From Firmicutes bacterium UBA3871 (lineage in GTDB: Bacteria; Bacillota; Clostridia; Peptostreptococcales; Anaerovoracaceae): DNA of 13,398 bases. Below the pieces are notes generated by a model. The model was not told the DNA's origin. It searched no databases and worked only from the letters and a program-made list of their open reading frames with translations. Of the stretch, positions 1 to 5,802 are shown in pieces. The position numbers and the translations under genes were made by a program. Position 1 is the first letter of the stretch. Every line of letters starts with the position of its first letter. The stretch spans positions 1 through 13,398 of the forward strand of contig DGGP01000066.1 of the NCBI GenBank assembly GCA_002392265.1, given 5' to 3'.

Positions 1-1
1 T

Positions 2-946
2 TATGAATATATCTGTGACAATGTTACCTATGACGAGGAGGCTTATGCAAAACATTGTGCAGGCAACTATACTGACAGATTACCATATACTGCTTATGCA
101 GCCCTTATGGAAGGGAAAGCAGTGTGTGCGGGATATTCGAGGTTGTTCTATGCGATGTGTAGGTACATGGGGTTGCCTTCGCGCTACGTGTTGGGAATAG
201 CAGATGGGCGTAACGGATGGAGTAATCACGCTTGGAATTTAGTAAAACTAAATAATAATTGGTACCAATTAGATGTAACATGGGATGCAGGGACGCCATC
301 ATATAACTGGAGATATTTTTTGAAAGGAGACAAAGCTTTTAGTAAGGATCATGCATTAGACAGCCAAGCAGACATAAAAGGATTATCTAACGAAGATTAT
401 GAAGTGCAGAACAAAGACTATGCCATGATTTCTCGCTTCAGGGATACAGACGGACTGGAGTGTTATGATGCTGTTTGGGCGCTCTCAGACAAAGGTATCA
501 TTTCGGGAACCGGGAAAACTACATTTACTCCGGCAGCAACCATCAGCCGTGGTGAAATTGCGATGATGCTGTATAGGTGTATAGGAGATTGCGATGGGAG
601 ACTTTATAATATATTCAAAGATGTTTCCACAAATGATTATTATAATGAAGCAGCCGCTTTTTGTGCAATGACAGGCATTGTCACAGGATATCCGGATGGA
701 ACTTTTAGAGGCAAAGAAAAGATCACTTATGAGCAACTGGCAGTTATTCTGAGACGCTTTGCTGAATACATTGGTGCGGAGAACGCAAATAAAACTATAG
801 CTATACAACTTGAAGGAGTTTCGGAATATGCTGACGAGTCAGTACGTTGGGCTATAGCAAATGGCATCTTGAATAATAATTCTCTCATTGCTTCTGTTAC
901 CAGAGGCGATGCAGCAGTTATGCTGCAATTGGCGCTATCTTTGTAA
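2..946 (+). CDS. Secreted transglutaminase-like protein with three SLH repeats (5' end missing)
   Basis: The open frame runs in from the left edge, so the N-terminus and any signal peptide are outside the window; 314 residues are visible. The first ~90 form the end of a transglutaminase-like (papain-fold) domain with its catalytic triad: Cys42 in VCAGYS, His76 in SNHAWN and Asp91 in LDVTWD. Three SLH repeats follow, at about residues 146-196 (FRDTDG start), 203-256 (FKDVST start) and 265-313. SLH repeats normally hold a protein non-covalently on cell-wall polymer, so the protein is inferred to be exported and displayed on the surface. Members of this superfamily may be proteases, amidases or crosslinking enzymes, and the sequence does not tell which. 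The ATG at 107 is in frame but lies inside the catalytic domain, just before the active-site Cys, so it is not the real start. A second co-oriented gene follows after 36 bases. Confidence 0.88.
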   Translation, partial: YEYICDNVTYDEEAYAKHCAGNYTDRLPYTAYAALMEGKAVCAGYSRLFYAMCRYMGLPSRYVLGIADGRNGWSNHAWNLVKLNNNWYQLDVTWDAGTPSYNWRYFLKGDKAFSKDHALDSQADIKGLSNEDYEVQNKDYAMISRFRDTDGLECYDAVWALSDKGIISGTGKTTFTPAATISRGEIAMMLYRCIGDCDGRLYNIFKDVSTNDYYNEAAAFCAMTGIVTGYPDGTFRGKEKITYEQLAVILRRFAEYIGAENANKTIAIQLEGVSEYADESVRWAIANGILNNNSLIASVTRGDAAVMLQLALSL

Positions 947-982
947 AGGGAAATAAGGAGTCACATGGCGAGGAGAAGAGCG

Positions 983-1894
983 ATGAAAATGAGTGAACAA
1001 AATAACAATTACTGGGGAAATTTCCCCGAGGAACTGCGTCTCATGTGTTTTGCAGAAGTCCGTGGTCGTAAAGGCTATTGCACAACATCGGTGCTTAAGT
1101 ACCTGATAGCTCACATGGATGATTGCGATACTTACATTTTCGAGACCACGCCGTATGATGTTATTCATTGGATTGATACAGCTGTCGAAATGTGTCTGTT
1201 TCCCCTAGAACAATATGAAGAGGAATGGATTGCAAGAAAAGATTATATAGGGCAGGTGCTGGGGCGTGCGGAGGAGCTTCTGAATCGGGTGGCGCCTATG
1301 GATTACAAGGATGGATATAGAACAATGCATGAAGGATCGCACACGATAGGCATTATAGAGTACGCACAGAAGCTTAACGTTTATTTCTGCATACTTTACA
1401 TGTATACAGAGGAGTGGCAGAAGCTTCAAGGCAGGCTTAATCAGTTGCTGGCTTATACAGAGCAGAATGTCAGGCACATGCTTTCTTGTGAAAATGCAGA
1501 GGAATATGCATCTTGTGATGATTGGGCAGAGTTTCACTATGCAGGAACGGATGCGTGGGAGCCTTTAAACTGGCTATGCCGCGAATCCATACCAAGCGGT
1601 AGAGCAAGACAGTTTTTTGCTGATGTGTATGAAAAATATGTATTATTCCTTCACAAACTCTGTGAAGGACTTCAGCGTCCAAAGGCTTGCTCTCATCTGT
1701 GTGCAAATGCTGAGAATAGACTTAGAACTGTATGCAATCATATTTTGGATGAGATTTATGAAGCCATAGAAGAAAATGAAGGAAATGAGAATCTGGCGCT
1801 TGAAATAGACAAGGAACATTATGAAGCAATGCTTCGCAGATTTTATGAAAGACGAGGCGAGATAGAAAAAGATTGCATTTCTCTTCCGTTTTGA
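983..1894 (+). CDS. Unrecognised 303-residue soluble protein
   Basis: I do not recognise this family. The protein is acidic, rich in Glu, Tyr and Cys, and reads as mostly helical. It has no signal peptide or membrane segment, so it is probably cytoplasmic. Cysteines cluster toward the C-terminus (LCEGLQRPKACSHLCANAE), with no clear metal-binding spacing. I prefer the ATG at 983 because AGGAG at 971-975 sits 7 bases before it. The in-frame ATG at 965 has AAGGAG only 4 bases upstream, and the extra residues MARRRA look like a translated ribosome binding site. Codons read like a genuine gene throughout. It lies between two genes for exported proteins on the same strand (gaps of 36 and 41 bases), so it may share their transcript, though nothing in its own sequence ties it to the surface. 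Confidence 0.75.
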   Translation: MKMSEQNNNYWGNFPEELRLMCFAEVRGRKGYCTTSVLKYLIAHMDDCDTYIFETTPYDVIHWIDTAVEMCLFPLEQYEEEWIARKDYIGQVLGRAEELLNRVAPMDYKDGYRTMHEGSHTIGIIEYAQKLNVYFCILYMYTEEWQKLQGRLNQLLAYTEQNVRHMLSCENAEEYASCDDWAEFHYAGTDAWEPLNWLCRESIPSGRARQFFADVYEKYVLFLHKLCEGLQRPKACSHLCANAENRLRTVCNHILDEIYEAIEENEGNENLALEIDKEHYEAMLRRFYERRGEIEKDCISLPF

Positions 1895-1935
1895 TACATC
1901 CAGTTGAAAGGAAGAGAAAAGAAAGGAGAACAGTT

Positions 1936-2727
1936 ATGAAAGGGAAATGTGTAGAAATACTTACAGTTGTTGTCGCAATTGCTTGTACTGCTTTGTGGCC
2001 ATGTTTGTCTTATGCATGGGGACCGAGCGAAAGGGAAACTTACACAAGTGAAGCTCCAGCGAGCTATGCCATTTTTAATTCGATAACTAATAATGAAGCG
2101 GTCGGTGACGAGCGGAATTTTGTCCGTATTGGTGAACTCAATGCTACTGCGACGTATACTGACGAAATAGTGATTGAGCCTGGAAAAGAGTACGAAGTTT
2201 ACATCTATTACCATAACAATGCTGCAGAGGATACAAATGATAGTGGTTACGGCATTGCAACGGCTGCTAAGGTGGCTTCTTCGTATCCGGCGGTTGTGGA
2301 ACAGGGCACTGCGGGTACCGTTACAGGAAATATCACTTGGAATTATGTTGATTGTAATGGCGAGACTCACGATGGTATAGTCTGGGATGAGGCATATGTT
2401 ACTACCGAGGCAGACCGTGTAACGTTAAAGTATAAGGTTGGTTCTGCTGTTATACATAATCTTGGCGAAGTTAATGGTTCAGTTCTTTCAGAAGATCTTT
2501 TCTCCGAACAAGGAACTGCAATCGGTTATAACGAATTAAAAGGTGTAATTCCGGGAGGAGCAGAATATTCAGGGTATATAACATATACATTAACTGCTTC
2601 TGAACCCGAATCAGTCAGAAAAATTTATAAGCAGGATATTGCGTTAGCGCTTATAGTTATTGCCGGGGTTATGGCTGCTACTGTTTCTGGAGTAAGAAAA
2701 GCTAAAAAGTCTAACAAGCACAGATAA
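1936..2727 (+). CDS. Secreted protein with C-terminal membrane anchor, WGP-type domain
   Basis: A 263-residue exported protein. The N-terminus is a signal peptide: positive MKGK start, hydrophobic stretch to about residue 24, and likely cleavage after LSYA. The mature part opens with WGPSERETYT and continues with AIFNSITNNEAVGDERNFVRI; Asn/Thr-rich, beta-strand-like sequence follows. Residues 234-253 form one transmembrane helix followed by a basic tail (RKAKKSNKHR), so the domain should face outward with the tail inside. There is no LPxTG sorting motif. From memory, the WGP...FNSI...GDERNFV pattern resembles a domain of surface proteins in Saccharibacteria and other candidate-phyla-radiation bacteria, but that needs a search. 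The ATG at 1936 has AGGAG at 1924-1928, 7 bases away; an upstream in-frame TTG at 1873 overlaps the previous gene and would bury the signal peptide. The ligand and role are unknown. Confidence 0.8.
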   Translation: MKGKCVEILTVVVAIACTALWPCLSYAWGPSERETYTSEAPASYAIFNSITNNEAVGDERNFVRIGELNATATYTDEIVIEPGKEYEVYIYYHNNAAEDTNDSGYGIATAAKVASSYPAVVEQGTAGTVTGNITWNYVDCNGETHDGIVWDEAYVTTEADRVTLKYKVGSAVIHNLGEVNGSVLSEDLFSEQGTAIGYNELKGVIPGGAEYSGYITYTLTASEPESVRKIYKQDIALALIVIAGVMAATVSGVRKAKKSNKHR

Positions 2728-2735
2728 CTGTTCAA

Positions 2736-2754
2736 TTTGAGCCATTCGCTCAAA
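2736..2754 (+). repeat. Short inverted repeat (7-bp arms)
   Basis: TTTGAGC and GCTCAAA are separated by a 5-base loop, directly after the stop of the secreted-protein gene. The right arm is part of the first 33-bp-spaced repeat. No T-run follows on either strand, so this is not a convincing intrinsic terminator. Confidence 0.4.
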
Positions 2755-2829
2755 AAAGTGTCGACGCCAGCCCACTATTCACTCATGAAAGTGTTACTAT
2801 TACCTAATTATTCACTCAAAAAAATGTTG
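2744..2829 (+). repeat. Three direct repeats with exact 33-bp spacing upstream of the ATPase gene
   Basis: Three related ~20-base motifs begin at 2744, 2777 and 2810, exactly 33 bp apart: attcgctcaaaaaagtgtcg, attcactcatgaaagtgtta and attcactcaaaaaaatgttg. The shared core is ATTCRCTCAWRAAARTGT, and the 13-14 bases between copies are not conserved. Copy 2 contains the inverted half-sites CACT...AGTG; the other copies keep them only partly. A 33-bp period is about three helical turns, which would put bound proteins on one face of the DNA. The array ends just before a possible promoter for the AAA/DUF4143 gene. An operator or nucleoprotein site is an inference from spacing and position; no known regulator motif was recognised. 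Confidence 0.7.
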
Positions 2830-2855
2830 CGCGTTGCCAACAAGTGCGGTAAAAT
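2827..2855 (+). promoter_or_regulatory. Possible promoter for the ATPase gene
   Basis: TTGCGC (2827-2832) and TAAAAT (2850-2855) are separated by 17 bases. The -10 matches the sigma-A consensus at 5 of 6 positions, the -35 at only 3. Transcription would begin near 2862. The third 33-bp repeat touches the -35 box, leaving the three copies near -43, -76 and -109, where an activator or repressor could act. The weak -35 makes this a low-confidence call. Confidence 0.35.
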
Positions 2856-2878
2856 GAAGGCGATAGGGGGTGCGACAG

Positions 2879-4219
2879 ATGTATCTTAAGAGGAAGGTAG
2901 ATAAATTCCTTGAGGCATGGAAAAGTGACGAGAATAGGAAGCCTTTGATTATCAAAGGGGCCAGACAAGTAGGTAAAACCGAAGCCATTCGTAACTTTGC
3001 GAAGAAGAACTATAAACACTTCATAGAAATAAACTTCTATGAAGAACCGGTTTATAAAGCCATTGCTGAGGAAGGATTCAACCCTGATTTAATAATGAAT
3101 GCAATCTCAAGGGTTGACCCTACTAAGCGCTTTGTGCCTGGAGAAACATTGCTGTTTTTTGATGAAGTGCAGGAATTTCCGGATATAACCACATCCTTGA
3201 AATTCTTTAAACAGGACGGCCGTTTTGATGTCATTTGCAGCGGCTCTCTTTTAGGTATTCACTATAAAAGGATAACCAGCGTCAGTGTAGGGTATAAAAC
3301 GGATTACGAAATGCATTCCTTGGACTTTGAAGAATATCTTTGGGCAAAGGGATACAGCGAAGACATAGGGTCAGACCTTCTGAATCACATGATTTTGGGT
3401 ACACCTTTCAGCGATCTGGAAATGCAGGTGTATATGGCACATTTCGTGGACTTCTGTGCGCTTGGAGGAATGCCGGCGGTAGTTGCATCATATATTGAAA
3501 CAGGCCTTTTCAGCGAGCCGCATGAAATACAGACACAGTTGCTGCTTGACTATGAAGAGGATGCACGCAAATACGCCGAGGGTCTGGATCAGGCAAAAAT
3601 TATAAGCGTAATGAGGAGTGTGCCGGTGCAGCTTGCAAAAGAAAACAAAAAGTTCCGTTATGCGAGTATTAAAAAAGGCGGTCGGGCAAAAGATTACTTT
3701 GGTTGCATCGAATGGCTAAAGGATGCGGGTATAGTGAATGTTTGTCATTGCCTTAACTTCCCTGAGCTGCCTCTAAAAGGAAATGTTGACGTAGAAAAAT
3801 TTAAACTGTACTATTGCGATACAGGGCTGTTGACAGTGTCTCTTGATGAAGAGGCACAGAGAGATATCCGAGTTAACAAATCGCTTGGTGTGTATAAGGG
3901 CGCTTTGTATGAAAACTTTGTCGCAGATGCATTCCACAAAGAAGGCTACGAATTGTTCTACTACAAAAGGGAGGATTCTACTTTGGAGCAGGATTTTTTC
4001 GTACGCGACAGAGAGAACTTGGTTCCGGTTGAAGTAAAAGCAAAAAACGGTAAGGCAAAATCGATGAGAACATTGATAGATAGCGACAGATACGGGGATA
4101 TTAAATACGGAATCAAACTTATTGGCGGGAATATTGGATATAACGACAAGGTATATACTTTCCCGTATTTCTGCACATTCCTGCTCAAAGAATATCTTGC
4201 AAGCGATAGGAAAGTATGA
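2879..4219 (+). CDS. AAA-family ATPase with DUF4143 C-terminal domain
   Basis: The 446-residue protein has the layout and length of the common AAA_14/DUF4143 family. Residues 27-34 (GARQVGKT) are the Walker A loop. LLFFDEVQE is Walker B, with Asp95-Glu96. CSGSLLGI near residue 120 is the usual sensor region. The C-terminal DUF4143 part carries E370-x-D372 and E385-V-K387, the arrangement seen in PD-(D/E)xK nuclease-like folds. Family members are widespread and often multicopy in anaerobes; their cellular role is not established. The ATG at 2879 is favoured: AGGGGG at 2865-2870 lies 8 bases upstream, and MYLKRK is a natural family start. A GTG at 2870, with GAAGG 9 bases upstream, would add three residues. 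The gene follows an unusual periodic repeat array and is followed after 45 bases by a small co-oriented gene. Confidence 0.9.
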   Translation: MYLKRKVDKFLEAWKSDENRKPLIIKGARQVGKTEAIRNFAKKNYKHFIEINFYEEPVYKAIAEEGFNPDLIMNAISRVDPTKRFVPGETLLFFDEVQEFPDITTSLKFFKQDGRFDVICSGSLLGIHYKRITSVSVGYKTDYEMHSLDFEEYLWAKGYSEDIGSDLLNHMILGTPFSDLEMQVYMAHFVDFCALGGMPAVVASYIETGLFSEPHEIQTQLLLDYEEDARKYAEGLDQAKIISVMRSVPVQLAKENKKFRYASIKKGGRAKDYFGCIEWLKDAGIVNVCHCLNFPELPLKGNVDVEKFKLYYCDTGLLTVSLDEEAQRDIRVNKSLGVYKGALYENFVADAFHKEGYELFYYKREDSTLEQDFFVRDRENLVPVEVKAKNGKAKSMRTLIDSDRYGDIKYGIKLIGGNIGYNDKVYTFPYFCTFLLKEYLASDRKV

Positions 4220-4264
4220 GTAATATTTGGCTGAAATCAGAAACGTTAAATGGCGGTGAATATA

Positions 4265-4660
4265 ATGATTAACACATATAAAGCATATTTGAAAAATTCC
4301 GCGGGGAGCGAATTAAAAATAGAAGAAGCGATGAGCATCTATGAGAGAATGGCCAGCAGCATAGACAGATGTAAAATGGAAGAAAAATTTGATTTCTGGA
4401 AAGACTTCCTGAAGGCAGCGGCAGAATATACAAAAATTCGAAATGATTGGGAGTTTATGAGCCGTGAGGAACGGCTTGAAGCTGACAAAGGGCGCTCGAT
4501 TGCTCACGACGGATTCATCACCAGCTTGAATATCCTTTCAAGAATCGCAGGAAACGAAGGCTTTGACAATTCATGGCGCATAGAGCTCGGCGAAGAACGG
4601 AAACGTCTGGGCGATTTTGCTTGCTTTGTGACTTATATTACGGGGATATCGAATAGGTGA
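4265..4660 (+). CDS. Small uncharacterised helical protein
   Basis: A 131-residue soluble, charged, mostly helical protein with no signal peptide or membrane segment. Notable segments are KIEEAMSIYERM, FDFWKDFLKAAAEYTKIR, ADKGRSIAHDGFI and the C-terminal GDFACFVTYITGISNR. I have a weak memory of similar short proteins in Clostridia filed as a domain of unknown function (possibly DUF3232), but cannot confirm it. The ATG at 4265 has GGTGA at 4255-4259, 5 bases upstream; the in-frame ATG at 4250 (MAVNI) lacks a ribosome binding site. It follows the ATPase gene closely, so the two may be co-transcribed and possibly work together. The last five codons and stop lie inside the 26-bp duplication made by the adjacent insertion sequence, so the reading frame was left intact. 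Confidence 0.7.
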   Translation: MINTYKAYLKNSAGSELKIEEAMSIYERMASSIDRCKMEEKFDFWKDFLKAAAEYTKIRNDWEFMSREERLEADKGRSIAHDGFITSLNILSRIAGNEGFDNSWRIELGEERKRLGDFACFVTYITGISNR

Positions 4661-4670
4661 AGAGCCGTTT
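4645..4670. repeat. Left copy of the 26-bp target-site duplication
   Basis: This 26-base stretch (starts gatatcgaatagg, ends agccgttt) recurs without change at 5735-5760 and abuts the left end of the insertion sequence. It contains the 3' end and stop codon of the small upstream gene, which identifies it as host DNA rather than part of the element. Confidence 0.85.
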
Positions 4671-4698
4671 TGTAGGTTTGTCAAACATATGTTACACC
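4671..4698 (+). repeat. Terminal inverted repeat at the transposase 3' end of the IS
   Basis: Begins TGTAGGTTTG and contains GTTACAC at 4691-4697. It matches the reverse complement of 5707-5734 at 21 of 28 positions. The transposase stop codon (4681-4683) lies inside this end. Confidence 0.8.
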
Positions 4699-5625
4699 GT
4701 CAATCAAAAAATTAAATAAGGTCTCTTTCGGCGATTTCCATCCAAGAGGCCTCATAGGGAAATCGTTATAGCGTTTGCTATGTACCTTTAATTGTTTCTT
4801 GAAGTCTTCGAAGGAATAGAAGGTGTGGCTAGCATAGAAGTATTCGTTGTCCTTACGGTGGGAACGTTCAACCTTTCCGTTGTGGCGCGGAGTAAAGGGT
4901 CTTATCTTCTTATGCTGAATCCCTAGCTCAGCCAGTTTTTTCTCAAACATAGTGAGATCGTTTTCTTTGGTGCTGGGAGCAAATCTTTTGGTGAATTCAA
5001 AGCCATTGTCTGTTTGTACGCATTCTACAGGAAAAGGGAAGGCTTCAAGCATATTGAGAAGGAATTTTGTAGAAGAATAAGTAGAATTTTCTTCAAATGC
5101 TTCGATGTAGCGAAATCTTGAGAATTCGTCTATTGCAGTATATTGATAGAATTTTTCACCCTTAGCATCTCCTACAAGGCAAGCTGCTGGCACAAACTTC
5201 ACATCGACTTGAACGCGCTGCCCCGGGTACTGCATTTGCTCGTAGGGTTTTGGCATATACTTAGGGTTTGGAAGTTTAGCCGGAGCCAATCCCAGCTTTT
5301 TAAGGACTCTCCAAAGGGCAGGAATTGTCCTGGAATAGCCGCGTTGCCTGAGCTTAACCCAAAATACTACTAATCCTGCGTGTGGATTGCGTCTTCGCAT
5401 ATCTCGGATAAGCTTGAGTTCAGAGGGAGTATGCTCATTGGGATGGTGATGAGGTCTGCGAGAACGATCTCTGAGGGAGGTTTCGGTTCCATCGTAACGT
5501 TTCATCCAGCGATAGACATACTGACGATTGGTTTTGTACTTACGTGCGGCTTTGGAAACACCATATTTTTCAGCGTATTTAATAAGAGATAGACGGAATT
5601 TAATATCTTGTGTTATACTGTTCAT
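4681..5625 (-). CDS. IS481-family DDE transposase
   Basis: The 314-residue transposase cuts and joins the element's ends. The N-terminal ~60 residues are a helix-turn-helix DNA-binding region (YGVSKAARKYKTNRQYVYRW). The integrase-core (rve) domain follows, with catalytic residues Asp141 (VQVDVKF), Asp206 (QTDNGFEF) and Glu253 (HNGKVERSH). The D-to-E spacing is 46, longer than the classic 35 because of an insertion (around TKENDLTMFEKK). The ATG at 5625 is chosen because a full AGGAGG (5634-5639 on the + strand read as cctcct) sits 8 bases upstream; an in-frame extension of 17 codons to 5676 has no such signal and reads through the ribosome binding site. No frameshift or internal stop is present, and the stop lies inside the terminal repeat. 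Confidence 0.93.
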   Translation of the reverse strand: MNSITQDIKFRLSLIKYAEKYGVSKAARKYKTNRQYVYRWMKRYDGTETSLRDRSRRPHHHPNEHTPSELKLIRDMRRRNPHAGLVVFWVKLRQRGYSRTIPALWRVLKKLGLAPAKLPNPKYMPKPYEQMQYPGQRVQVDVKFVPAACLVGDAKGEKFYQYTAIDEFSRFRYIEAFEENSTYSSTKFLLNMLEAFPFPVECVQTDNGFEFTKRFAPSTKENDLTMFEKKLAELGIQHKKIRPFTPRHNGKVERSHRKDNEYFYASHTFYSFEDFKKQLKVHSKRYNDFPMRPLGWKSPKETLFNFLIDGVTYV

Positions 5626-5706
5626 GCGGAAAACCTCCTGCGTTTGTTTGGTTGTGGTAAACAAAGCATAACACAAGTTTGGTTTTCCGTATTTAATTTT
5701 TTGTTA

Positions 5707-5734
5707 TGTGTAACACATGTATTGTAATCCTACA
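5707..5734 (-). repeat. Terminal inverted repeat at the transposase 5' end of the IS
   Basis: Read on the - strand it begins TGTAGGATTACA and ends GTTACACA. It is the partner of 4671-4698, with 21 of 28 matching positions; the strongest blocks are the first six bases and the inner GTTACAC. Confidence 0.8.
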
Positions 5735-5760
5735 GATATCGAATAGGTGAAGAGCCGTTT
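5735..5760. repeat. Right copy of the 26-bp target-site duplication
   Basis: Identical to 4645-4670. It ends 4 bases before the -35 box of the deacetylase promoter, so the insertion split the intergenic region but spared that promoter. Confidence 0.85.
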
Positions 5761-5764
5761 CATA

Positions 5765-5793
5765 TTGACTTTGATTTTCCTTAACCATATAAT
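5765..5793 (+). promoter_or_regulatory. Sigma-A promoter of the polysaccharide deacetylase gene
   Basis: TTGACT (5765-5770) and TATAAT (5788-5793) are separated by exactly 17 bases, a near-perfect sigma-A promoter. Transcription should start around 5799-5803, while the ATG is at 5803, so the transcript would have 0-4 leader bases and no ribosome binding site. Confidence 0.85.
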
Positions 5794-5802
5794 AATTGTG
5801 TT

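Larger units (their letters stand above)
4671..5734 (-). mobile_element. IS481-type insertion sequence, apparently complete (1064 bp)
   Basis: The element carries one transposase gene on the - strand. It is bounded by imperfect inverted repeats that begin TGTAGG and contain GTTACAC (21 of 28 positions identical between ends), and then by a perfect 26-bp direct repeat. Length, single DDE gene and TGT...ACA ends fit the IS481 family. Both ends, the open frame, the ribosome binding site and the catalytic residues are present, so it may be active. The transposase is oriented away from the deacetylase gene, and any read-through would run antisense into the small protein gene. The 26-bp duplication is longer than the 4-15 bp I know for this family. 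Confidence 0.88.

Noticed and set aside
107..946. ATG at 107 as the start of the transglutaminase-SLH gene
   Set aside because: It lies inside the transglutaminase domain six codons before the catalytic Cys, and the open frame continues upstream with typical domain sequence (VTYDEEAY).
1843..2370. A 175-codon - strand open frame opposite the secreted-protein gene
   Set aside because: It lies across the junction of two + strand genes with good starts, and its residue mix looks like a shadow of the coding strand.
2736..2754. Hairpin after the secreted-protein gene as an intrinsic terminator
   Set aside because: The stem is only 7 bp and is followed by an A-run, not a T-run, on the + strand; on the - strand the T-run lies before the stem instead of after it.
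2744..2842. The 33-bp-spaced repeats as a CRISPR array
   Set aside because: The repeats are about 20 bases and degenerate, the spacers are only 13-14 bases, there are just three copies, and no cas genes are seen.
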